A stretch of 64,000 bases of DNA from Sphagnum compactum (taxonomy: Eukaryota > Bryophyta > Sphagnopsida > Sphagnales). A program made the position numbers and the translations under genes. Under the pieces are notes generated by a model that saw only the letters and a program-made list of their open reading frames with translations, made no database searches and was not told where the DNA came from. Below, piece after piece: positions 49,852-58,419 of this stretch. The DNA is taken from NCBI GenBank assembly GCA_965153455.1, contig OZ234502.1:9517495-9581494 (forward strand). Reading direction: 5' to 3'. Every line of letters begins with the position of its first letter. Position 1 is the first letter of the stretch.

Positions 49852-51327
49852 TCATGGGTTCCGACTCAACCCATCGGCATCAAGGTTTGTAACTCCAGGT
49901 TTATGCACCACTTGGAAGTCATACTCTTGTAAGATGAGAGCCCACTGTGCAAGCTTTCCTGTAAGTTTATCGGGCTCCATCAACCACTTGAGCGGCTGGT
50001 GATCAGTGACAAGGGTAAACAGTGTGCCAAACAAGTAACACCTGAAGTGTGCAACAGCCCACACCGCTGCCAAACATTCTCCCTCGTAAGAACTATAGCA
50101 TGACTCCGCTGCATTGTTCGAACGACTTACATAGGCCACCACAAACTCCTTCCCTTCATCATCACACTGTGTCAACACCGCTCCAAGTCCCAACATACTC
50201 CAATCAGTGTGTAGCTGGAACGGACACCCCCTAATAGGTCTCCTCAAGATGGGAGCTGCAACTAACCTAGCCTTGAGCTCCACAAAAGCTCGCTCTTGCT
50301 CATCACCCCACTGCCACTCCTGATCCAACTTCAACAACATGTTCAAAGGCTTTGCCATTGCACTAAAGCCTTTGACATACCTGCGATAGTAGTTCGTCAA
50401 TCCCATGAAAGTGCGAACCCTACTCACATCCGTGGGACGCGGAATACGTGCAATAGCCTCCACCTTGGCTTGTTGCATTCCCAAACCACCTGGGTAGATC
50501 ACATGACCCAGATACTCCACACTCTCCTGGAAAAACTTACACTTCCCAGGATGTAGACGAAGACCATGAGCCTTCAACCGCTCAAACACAATTTGTAGAT
50601 GAATTTGGTGCTCTTCCACGGTATCATTATATACCACAATATCATCGATATAACACCGGACAAAATCCAACCCTGCTAAAATCCTATCCATCACACGTTG
50701 AAACTCGGCAGGTGCGTTCTTCAACCCAAAGGGTAAGAACTTCCACTGATACAAACAATCCTTGCCATGAGAGTTGACGCCCCAAAATGCGGTCTTGGCC
50801 TTGTCCTCCTCTCGAATCAGCAACTGATGGTACCCTGCTCGAAGATCAAATGTATTAAAAACCTTTGCATGTCCCACAACATCAAAGATCTCTTCAGGTG
50901 TAGGCATGGCATACTTATCGGACTTAGTCTGCCGATTGATAGGACGGTAGTCTCCACACATCCGCCTATCCGTGTAGTTGCCATGTACATCCTTTTTGGC
51001 AGGCATGATAATGGCTGATGCATACTCAACATGCAACAACTCCAATAATCCAGCCTCCAATAGATCCAACGTCCGATTCCGAATCAGGTCCTTCTCCATA
51101 TCACTATATCTATAAGGACGACGGAAGATTGGCATGTCACTAGCCAACTCAATCCGTATACCAGGTCCAATCAAAGCACCCAACTCCTTCATACTAAAGG
51201 CAAAACAACTCCTGTAAGCTCTTAGGAATTGCATCAATCGTCGCCTCTCTCCTCCTATTAGCTTGGGCCCCATCAAAAGCTCCCAAGTCTCCTCGATAGA
51301 CACACTAGAAGAAGAGGACGACGCCAT
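49852..51327 (-). CDS. reverse transcriptase-RNase H of the gypsy element, open frame
   Basis: A 491-codon uninterrupted frame. The RT domain spans about residues 55-275: FNTFDLRAGYHQL holds the first catalytic Asp (161), LPFGLKNAPAEFQ is the template-grip motif, and CYIDDIVVY holds the YxDD catalytic pair (Asp228, Asp229). 'YLGHVI' and 'FMGLTNYYRRYV' form the thumb/connection typical of Ty3/gypsy. RNase H covers about 365-490, with catalytic HTDWS (Asp375), YEGECLA (Glu416), TDHQPLKWL (Asp442) and NLDADGLSR (Asp483). All active-site residues are present, so this is the best-preserved part of the element. The frame ends at a TGA, after which integrase-type coding continues with further stops. 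It starts SSSSSSVSIEETWELL, a polyprotein linker rather than a natural N-terminus. Confidence 0.9.
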   Translation of the reverse strand: MASSSSSSVSIEETWELLMGPKLIGGERRRLMQFLRAYRSCFAFSMKELGALIGPGIRIELASDMPIFRRPYRYSDMEKDLIRNRTLDLLEAGLLELLHVEYASAIIMPAKKDVHGNYTDRRMCGDYRPINRQTKSDKYAMPTPEEIFDVVGHAKVFNTFDLRAGYHQLLIREEDKAKTAFWGVNSHGKDCLYQWKFLPFGLKNAPAEFQRVMDRILAGLDFVRCYIDDIVVYNDTVEEHQIHLQIVFERLKAHGLRLHPGKCKFFQESVEYLGHVIYPGGLGMQQAKVEAIARIPRPTDVSRVRTFMGLTNYYRRYVKGFSAMAKPLNMLLKLDQEWQWGDEQERAFVELKARLVAAPILRRPIRGCPFQLHTDWSMLGLGAVLTQCDDEGKEFVVAYVSRSNNAAESCYSSYEGECLAAVWAVAHFRCYLFGTLFTLVTDHQPLKWLMEPDKLTGKLAQWALILQEYDFQVVHKPGVTNLDADGLSRNP

Positions 51328-51333
51328 GGGTTA

Positions 51334-51775
51334 CTACGCAAAAACCTTGGGAAAAGCCACACGCTCCTCCAAGTCACCCAATGGAACACTAATGGAGCAA
51401 CAAACTCCTCCAACAGCATGGGCCACAACCTTCACATGCTCTCCCAACACATCCCATGTACTCCAAGGATGAAAAGTACAACTATCCTCGCCCCAAGTCG
51501 ATGCCTTTACCGTCACGGTGGACAGCGAGCTCACAAGAGATGTAATTACTATAAATGTGGCTCTGAGTCGACGCTGCTCAGCCATACCAAGGCTAACAAT
51601 CCAAGTCAAACAATTTAGGTCCATAGCTTGACCCAACACTTGTCGACGTGAAGCCTCGGAAATAGAAGGGACAAATGTCATTCCTGTAGGAAACCCCATT
51701 GCAAGCTCTCTCTCATCGGCGTTGGGCTCCACCAATTGCTGCAAACAACTATCCCATACAAGCCCGGGACCACCT
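51334..51775 (-). pseudogene. C-terminal part of the DNMT3-like methyltransferase (motif IX region) and linker to RT
   Basis: Starting near 51775 in the shifted frame, VWDSCLQQLVEPNADERELAMGFP gives the motif IX signature (E-R-x-x-G-F-P). SEASRRQVLGQAMDLNCLTWIV then matches the DNMT3 terminal helix (R-Q-R-L-L-G-x-x-x-x-V-x-x-x-L). A linker of about 90 residues follows. The segment ends TAG TAA. Three bases later, in the same frame, comes the ATG of the RT frame; both stops would be CAG and CAA before C-to-T change. A single indel near 51770 separates it from motifs I-VIII, so this methyltransferase copy is inactive as it stands. Confidence 0.75.
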
Positions 51776-52697
51776 CTCTATAGGCATGTGATGCTGGAAA
51801 ACTGACAAATGTGGGTAACGCCATCCTAGGCTGTCCCACTCGGTTCACCACTGCCATGGGTGACCTATCAACAATTTTCACCACCTGAGAACGTCGCCCA
51901 ATATCTAAGATATTATCCACTATGAGGTGAGAAGATCGTGGTACTGTCTCATATGCCTGTTTCAACACCTCCCTTGGCAACAAGTTCGTCCACCACAATC
52001 GGGGACGATGAGCACGCGAGCCAACCCTCGCTACATCCAATAAAACCGCTGGTCCAATCCAAGACCAGATTTGGTGTACACTTGCCATCACATGAGACTT
52101 AGTATCACCCAACAAAGGTACATTCTCCAGAATGTACGCGGGAACACATGCCTGATGTGTCTGAAGATGGCGTAACACCCACAACATCTCCCAAAACATA
52201 CGAGATTGAGGGTCACGTAATCCCTCACCACGACCAACCCAAGTATGACCCTGGCATGGCCATCCAGCAATCACCAAATTAATAGGACCAACTCTCGCAA
52301 GGTCTTGCGCCCCCAACAATGCAATGTTTGATGGCAAAGCCCGTTGATATCCTCGAATAGCCGACCTCGGCAACAACTCAGGATATCGCCGCATCAATAA
52401 TGCAAGATGGTGCGATGAAACCCTCCTCGCGGTCTCATCTCTCTCCACGTAAAGGTACTTCCGAATTAGAATACCCGCTTGAAGCACTGTTGCCAAACCA
52501 ATGCTGATCCCACCAAATAGATCCAACACGCAAATACCTTCGGAAGGATATTCCCACGCAGTGGGTGTAGTATCCAATGGAGACAACCCAACAAGACCAG
52601 AAATAAGAGTCCGTTGTGGAACCTCCTCCTCTTCCACAAGCACAAAAGCCTCACGCCAAGCTTGTGATACCAAACGATCGGCATCCTGCCATAACAC
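51678..52697 (-). CDS. DNMT3-like C5-cytosine DNA methyltransferase encoded within a gypsy element
   Basis: This 339-codon frame holds the catalytic core of an AdoMet-dependent cytosine-5 DNA methyltransferase. Motif I is DLFGGISIG (residues 59-67, AdoMet binding). Motif IV is LVIAGWPCQG (141-150), with the catalytic Cys148 in Pro-Cys. Motif VI is LENVP (190-194) and motif VIII is RAHRPRLWW (228-236). The arrangement (motifs I to VIII in order, the S/G-x-P-C context, 'SRMFWEMLWVL', 'AHRxRxWWxNLLP', and motif IX as ERExxMGFP) fits the DNMT3 group better than DRM, whose motifs are permuted, or MET1/CMT, which carry other domains. The true reading leaves this frame at about 51770; the remaining C-terminus is in the overlapping frame 51744-51334. 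It would be made as part of a pol polyprotein and could methylate element DNA. A PWWP or ADD domain is not visible. Confidence 0.85.
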   Translation of the reverse strand: MLWQDADRLVSQAWREAFVLVEEEEVPQRTLISGLVGLSPLDTTPTAWEYPSEGICVLDLFGGISIGLATVLQAGILIRKYLYVERDETARRVSSHHLALLMRRYPELLPRSAIRGYQRALPSNIALLGAQDLARVGPINLVIAGWPCQGHTWVGRGEGLRDPQSRMFWEMLWVLRHLQTHQACVPAYILENVPLLGDTKSHVMASVHQIWSWIGPAVLLDVARVGSRAHRPRLWWTNLLPREVLKQAYETVPRSSHLIVDNILDIGRRSQVVKIVDRSPMAVVNRVGQPRMALPTFVSFPASHAYREVVPGLYGIVVCSNWWSPTPMRESLQWGFLQE

Positions 52698-52709
52698 CCC
52701 ATTCGAACG

Positions 52710-52928
52710 CTAAAGTGGAACATCCAATGAGGAGGACACTGCTGCAACAAAGCTAGAAACCTCCTTTATATCTTCGTAGACCGAAGTGTCAATGGCTGAA
52801 ATGTTGCCCTCCAACAAGTCACCTGGCCAAGTGACCACTCCACTAAAACCAGCAACTGATGCCAACACCTCTGGGGGAAACCCTCCTGGTCGAACCCCAG
52901 AAATAAATCCCACAGGCACCTGGCTCAT
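52710..52928 (-). pseudogene. linker between protease and methyltransferase in the gypsy polyprotein
   Basis: A 72-codon open segment begins SQVPVGFISGVRPGG and ends SSSLDVPL with a TAG. The next codon continues in the same frame directly into the methyltransferase reading, so one nonsense codon separates them. Just upstream, the sense strand reads Y, stop (TGA), PGWQSRDGR in the same frame. Both stops fit single C-to-T changes (CAG to TAG, CGA to TGA). No known domain; it is probably an N-terminal extension or linker of the captured methyltransferase. Confidence 0.6.
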
Positions 52929-52977
52929 CCGTCCATCCCTAGACTGCCAACCAGGTCAATAAGTCGTTGTCTTTGTC

Positions 52978-53666
52978 CTATAATCCACTGAAAACCCATC
53001 GGTACAACACGGCACCTCCAACTAATACATCATACGACTCAGCTGGTGTAATAACAGCAGTCATTCCCAACCTAGAGCTATTTGTCACATGATCCGGTTT
53101 CATTTGCACCGACAATTTCTCACGTGTCATGAAGTTAGACCTATCACTAGCTCCACCAAGTGATGTCTGAATTTGGAATGGGCATGGCTCAAGCTTGACC
53201 TCCGAATACCCAAACCAATACATGCTGCCTTCCCCAACATCAAGGGTTGGGCACCAGAATCCAACAAAACCCGATCTGGTCTATACACCTGGCCCGTAGG
53301 ACTCACCAACCGGAAAATACCACTCCGATTATCCAACATACATACACCAGGTGTAAGCCTCTCACGATCAATGGCTAGTCGAGCTGGTAATGCATCCATC
53401 TTAGCCGCCGCCGCCTGCCAAGGACTATCCACACCTGATACCACGAGTTGCTCCACAACAACATCCCCCACCACAAGTTGCCCCACATCAACACCCTCAC
53501 ACACCTCGGCACTTGTAGCAGCAACACTCCCACATTCACACGATGTAGCTGCTAGTCGAAATACAAGAGTTAAGTCAACTCCTGACGCCATCAAATGATT
53601 AGCCGGGTTTGTTGCCTCCAATGAGACGGAAGAGATTTTGTAGTCTGTGTAGGATTTGGGACACAA
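52978..53666 (-). pseudogene. retroviral-type aspartic protease region of the gypsy element, frameshifted
   Basis: The frame 53666-53127 (179 codons) has a variable N-terminal linker and then VLLDSGAQPLMLG at residues 133-145. This is the D-S-G-A active site of a retropepsin, which acts as a dimer to cut the gag-pol polyprotein. A frameshift near 53205-53220 moves the reading to 53223-52978. There KLEPCPFQIQTSLGG and ITPAESYDVLVGGAVL supply the C-terminal half, with the 'YDVLVG' motif typical of plant Ty3/gypsy proteases. No gag zinc knuckle (CCHC) is seen upstream. The downstream link to the methyltransferase (to about 52930) contains a TGA and a frame change. Not functional in this copy. 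Confidence 0.75.
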
Positions 53667-55180
53667 TTTTGGCTTGAATTGGGAACCAATTTATAGTGTG
53701 ACCTAGTTGTACTCTCTAGGTTCTTTTCTTATCTAGTTCATCTTGCATTTAAATTACCCAGCCATGTTACAAGGTTTCAAAACTTCTCACATGAATCACT
53801 TTGTTTGAACCTGCCATACAGGGCAGAGGCATGGCATGACGAGCTGCGCGTTACGTAATCACGCATTCTACAGTTATGTCAACATCTGTGAGCCAAGTGG
53901 TTGTAGTTGTAGGGTATGTTTGGAAAATTCAATTGAAGAATCCGACGATTCATATGGTAACGCCCATCCACAGGCTGATGGATGGCCTTTTTGAAGCCAC
54001 TCTATTATAAACTAGGCAAAAGGGTGTCATTTCAGCCTTGCTATAAAAGGCATTGAGAATTTTTTTACCACAAAAATCTAATATATAGCAGTACAATTCG
54101 GAAACTTATAAGTTAAATGGTAAATTTGTAATATGCCACTTACCCATTACCCGGACTGATAAGTTTCTATCTTGAAGAAAAAATTGTGCTTTTTCATATT
54201 TTGGTTTTAACCAAAACCAGGTTGACCACACTACCTTCACAATAATGGTTACGTAGGCTGATAGCCCTAGTTATGCCACAAGTAGAAGATGACGGTTGGA
54301 ATTGTAATATAGATTTTTGACAATATTATAACCTCTGTTTCAAAGATGTGACGTCTTCAGATGGGTAGTCCTAATAATGAACCTTTTGAAAATACTTTTA
54401 TATTGCCACACTTTACGGGGAGTCCAGTGCTTTTTTCTCGAAATTTGTGAGGTACGTGGGTTGGCGATCATCCACTAGAATACTTAGCTACGCCTGATTA
54501 GAGAAAAGTAGGAAAATTTAGGATTCCTCCTATAATCTGGCAACATGTTGGAACATAGTGACTTCAGGATTGTTGTCCTCATAATGTGGTGACTTGAGCC
54601 CATTATTCCAAAAATGGTAGTCCTTTGTATCATTAGCACCTCCATTTTTTTGTGATTGCTAAAAATTTGCCCAAAAAGAAACACACTGATGGGGTCCTCC
54701 ATATTTGAAGCTGATGAATTGATTGTAGCTATATGTTGGAACGGACTTCCTTGAAAGGATTATGTGAACTAATACTTCCTTGAATGCTAGACATTATCCA
54801 CAGTTCCTGTTTCCTGTTCCATTCACATGTAGATCACCTCAATTTCTTTCTGGGTAGTGTCGGCACTCTTCCAAGTTTTGTTGGTCGCCGGCTTGTGAAT
54901 GTTCACCGTCCCTGCCCTCTACGTTTCTTAGCTCGAAAAGACGTTTGGTTTTTTTGCCAGTAAAATCACATTTCAAGTTCTTACTAGTTTACTCGTTCTT
55001 TCAATGAAAGATTTTCTTTGAGATGAACGTCTTGCAGCAGCAAGTCATTCAGCTGAGGCAACAGCAAGTAGTTGTGGTTTAATTTGACCTTGCCACCTAA
55101 TGGTAATCCTACTCTAGTATGCATTTGGCATAAATTAGTACACATTCTCTGTGCACACTGTAATATATACACTGTACAGT
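53667..55180. other. intergenic DNA between the gypsy element and the second HMA gene
   Basis: No gag, 5' LTR or tRNA primer site could be recognised upstream of the protease, so the element's truncation point is near 53640-53700. Frames at 54484-54702 and 54984-55172 lack domains. Confidence 0.45.
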
Positions 55181-55186
55181 TTTATT
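55181..55186 (-). terminator. AATAAA polyadenylation signal candidate of the second HMA gene
   Basis: AATAAA on the minus strand lies about 310 nt after the stop codon of the HMA gene at 55496. Position is compatible with a 3' UTR, but plant poly(A) signals are loose, so this is tentative. Confidence 0.3.
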
Positions 55187-55495
55187 CAAGAAATGGGCAC
55201 AGTTTTACAATGAACTTCGTTCTATACTCTTCCTATTAACCTTCTGACAACAGTTGTCGAGCCACATGTTTCTGGTGTGCTAACAGCCGACTCAACAAAG
55301 TTGCACCAAGTCAGGTCTTATACAAAATTTTGCGGCACGCTGTAGGTCTCTTGTTACTATCCAAGGTCAAGTTTTTGCACTACTACAGAAGTTTAATCTA
55401 AACTAAATTATGCTATCGACTGGTCCTACCTACTGAAATCAATGTACAAAGCAATATTTCAGGTTATGCAATAGCCTTGGTCTACAGTACCAAGC

Positions 55496-57865
55496 TTAGT
55501 AAGGGTGATAATAATATGCTGGGGCATACAAGCTGTGGGAATAGTTGAGTTCCTGAGCATAAGCTCTGGAATCCTCTGGATAATATTGCAGAGCATGCAC
55601 CTGTGAGCTTTGAGGGTAATGCGAATAAGGTTTGGCGCTCTCATAGAATGAATGCTGGTAAGGCAGCATTCGAGGCATGAACTCCGAACGCTTCTTCATC
55701 TTCTTTACTCGCTTGAGTACCCGCATAGGATCCACAAATCCTCTGACGGTCACCCGGTGGTTGTACTGATCAGTCTTCACTGCTTCCACACCTGTACATT
55801 TTCAATCAAAATGCATTAGTTCCATGAGACAACAGTTCAAGCCGGATGGATCAACGACAGGGAAAAGAAAGTTGTGTACTTCTATCCGAGATTAGACTCA
55901 ACTTAATACTTCCCTTTGCACTACAAGAGAATGTAGTTTTTCTCAGACAAAAGGCCGTGGCTCATGACAAATGTATGAGGTAATCTTTTTCGTTTTATCC
56001 ATTACAATGTGTAATATGTGACACGTTTATTGTGGCATAGACTAAATTAAAATGGCAATTTGACATTAGCTGATGGCATATGTAATACATTCTCTTGCAG
56101 TGTTAGTCAAGACAATCCTTCAGAATCGGTTCACTCTTCCACTGAAGTAGACACCACGATCAACAATTTCTCTTCAATTAAGTTCAAGCATTTGTACGTA
56201 GATACTCGTAGAATCACATTCGAAATTGAACCCGCATAAAGTCCGTTCAGCTCATCACTAGGTGCTACAGAGGAGAAGATCTCACCTTCCATTTCTAAAA
56301 GGGTTTCCATGACCTTCTCCTCGCACTTGGTGCAGCACATTGGTACCATCAACTCCACAATCTGCTCATCTGGAAACTGCACAATCAGAAAGCATTACTA
56401 CAACTTTCAACTCTCTGTTCAACTCCACGTGAGATTCAGTTCCATTCAAATAATATTCACATGCTGCACCAAACCCTCCACCCACTTCGATTCATCCTGC
56501 CAACCTTAAGCCAGATCATAGCTTCGTGTTGATTTAAACCTTTGATAGAACGCAGCAAAGTCCAATGCAGGTTCATGAAGTAGAACTGTGCTGGCAAGAG
56601 AAAGAGCTCTTCACTTGATGGAGTACTTGCTACTCAAGGCATTCCGGAGAACCCAGGTATTTTGATCAAAAGAATAGCACATCTCTCTGATAAAAATGTG
56701 TTCTGCATGATCTCTCAGCAGAACTCTAGATGATCTATTCGTCTGTTTCGTCTTGTACCAAGTCATGGAAACAGATCAAACCTAGTCTTGTCTTGCCACG
56801 ATTCATCTGGCCTTATTCTCCAACAACGTATCTGCATGAGCTAGTCCAAATGTTAGAACTGCTCGATTTTCCACATTGGCTTTTCAGTTTCCTTTGCGTG
56901 ACGAATAGTTCTCATTTCTGGCAGACGTAGCAGCTTAATGATGCTTCGGATAAAAGTTGAAAATTGATCTCTGGAGAACAGAAGTGATGACCTCTACGAA
57001 TATGATGGTCACGTAAAATCCTGCTGTTAGTATTTGTACCAAGGTTTGGCTCGGATACTTTGAGGACTTGAAGATGCGGTGAGACAGAGCAATGATCAAA
57101 AAAACATAGGAAGAGAGCATGAGCAAGAGTGGGAGTGCGACAAGGTGAAAGGTGTGGAGGAAAATGAACTGTGCAGGGAAGATGCCAACCGGGAGGAGAA
57201 AATGCTTCACTTTCAGAGATGCAGATCTGTGTGTCATTCTATAACAATATTGCATATGTATCACCAGATTCCATTCCCTGAAACATCAACTAAGGTTTTA
57301 TTTTCAGCTATATATGGCAAAAGAGCGAATGGCATACCGAAGGCCTGTAACGTGTCTCAGCGAAAGGTACCTTGTACCGAGTCGCGTCGTACAGTGGCAC
57401 ATCCTGGTAGACGCGAGTTGGGGACTGGACCTGGGCGTGCGATCGCTGGTACTGTGCCCTGTAACGAGCAGCATCCTCGTCTTGGTGGTACATGTAGGGT
57501 ACATCTTGGTACACGTGAGTGGGAGACTGGACCCGGGCGTGCGATCGCTGCTGGTACTGTGCCTTGTAACGAGGAGCACCCGGCTCATCTTGGTAGTAGT
57601 ACATGTAGGGTTCCTGCAGCTGATGATACACAAGGGGTACTTCCTGATCATGCGTGTAGCTGGGAATGATCCATGCCGACTCCTCGTCGCCATAGAACAG
57701 CTGCAGTACATCGTCCAACGACGGACCGTCATGATCAGAAAAACCTTGCGCTTTCATCATCATCAAACCAACCGCAAACTTTTAACAAGATTATAATACC
57801 GAAAGCGACACTTAACGCTCGAAAAAGAAGAAAAAATATCATACTACCTCGTACATGGACATCAT
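55496..57865 (-). CDS. HMA-domain metallochaperone-like protein, second paralog
   Basis: Preferred model on the minus strand: exons 57865-57848, 57778-57338, 56376-56286 and 55791-55496, all GT-AG, about 281 residues. The minimal model starts at the ATG at 57763 (270 residues). Exon 1 encodes MMSMYE. The main exon has DDVLQLFYGDEESAWII, then tyrosine/glutamine-rich sequence with two imperfect repeats (RYKAQYQQRSHARVQSP / RYRAQYQRSHAQVQSP). The HMA domain (about residues 160-225) has VPMCCTKC, with C-x-x-C at Cys168-Cys171, and is split after E-M-E-G, exactly as in the paralog at 33715-35441. TVRGFVDPMRVLKRVKKMKKRSEF completes it. A tyrosine-rich tail ends YYYHPY without a CaaX box. Likely a cytosolic or nuclear metal-binding adaptor of the HPP type; ligand unknown. 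Introns (69, 961 and 494 bp) are mostly longer than in the first gene. The 69-bp first intron has a poor pyrimidine tract. Confidence 0.8.
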
Positions 57866-58395
57866 GGCTGGCTGGATCGAGTAGAGCACTCTCAGGAAAC
57901 TGGCGAAACGCTCCGAGGATACGGAAGAAAGAGAGTGCAGGGAGAGTAAGAACGCACGTTAAGTGAGGCGACGTGAGGATGAAATTCCTAACGAAAACAG
58001 CGCTAGCTAGAATGTCGATAACTGGCTTGATAGCAAGATGAACAGTTCGCTAGAGAGTTCAGTGAGAACGCTGTTTGCGAGATTTCAGAGAGATAGGTCA
58101 GTGCTTTCATGCGTGAGTAAGTCTGTTTGCAAAAAGAGAGAGGGGCGGCGAGATCAAAGAAACCACCTCGACCCGGACACGAGCGAATGCAACAGCACAG
58201 CTGGAAGTCTTAAAGAACGGAGTGAATGTATGTATATTACAGAGAATATCAGAAACGAAAACAAACAAGGAAAAAACACAGAAGAGTTCAAAGGAGGTGG
58301 TGATGGATGCCGGACGACGATTGTTGTAGGCTGAACTGTTGTATTCACAGACATGGAGTTTGTAGATGAGAAAAGAAGGTGGAAAAGCACGGAGC

Positions 58396-58401
58396 TTTAT
58401 A
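58396..58401 (-). promoter_or_regulatory. TATA-like element of the second HMA gene
   Basis: The minus strand reads CTATTATAAAGCTCC here, about 530 nt upstream of the ATG at 57865. This spacing is close to the 480 nt between the TATA-like motif and the ATG of the first HMA gene. The interval is GC-balanced with pyrimidine-rich minus-strand tracts, as expected of a 5' leader. Frames at 58038-58545 on either strand are not supported as genes. Confidence 0.4.
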
Positions 58402-58419
58402 ATAGAGGAGGTGTGGTGG

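Larger units (their letters stand above)
46584..53666 (-). mobile_element. 5'-truncated Ty3/gypsy retrotransposon carrying a DNMT3-like methyltransferase and a PHD finger
   Basis: Read from 53666 down to 46584, the domain order is protease (DSGA), DNMT3-like C5-methyltransferase, reverse transcriptase (YIDD), RNase H, integrase (HHCC and DDE), SH3-like tail, PHD finger, G-rich polypurine tract (about 47137-47150) and 3' terminal region. RT before integrase is the Ty3/gypsy order. Gag, primer site and 5' LTR are not seen upstream of 53666, so the copy is 5'-truncated. All coding parts read in one direction with scattered stops and a few frameshifts; only the RT-RNase H segment remains one long open frame. 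A 941-bp solo LTR is nested at 47848-48788. Capture of C5-methyltransferases by retrotransposons has been reported in dinoflagellates and charophyte algae, where self-methylation was proposed. This looks like a comparable land-plant case. Confidence 0.85.

Noticed and set aside
47680-50556. Plus-strand frames opposite pol
   Set aside because: Antisense shadows of the integrase and RT-RNase H coding strand.
51678-52697. Bacterial restriction-modification methyltransferase contamination
   Set aside because: The gene sits in one polyprotein track with Ty3/gypsy protease and RT, and its motifs fit eukaryotic DNMT3 better than bacterial enzymes.
57079-57796. 196- and 160-codon plus-strand frames over the second HMA gene
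   Set aside because: Shadows of the repeat-rich minus-strand exon, which has the conserved LFYGD and matching splice phases.
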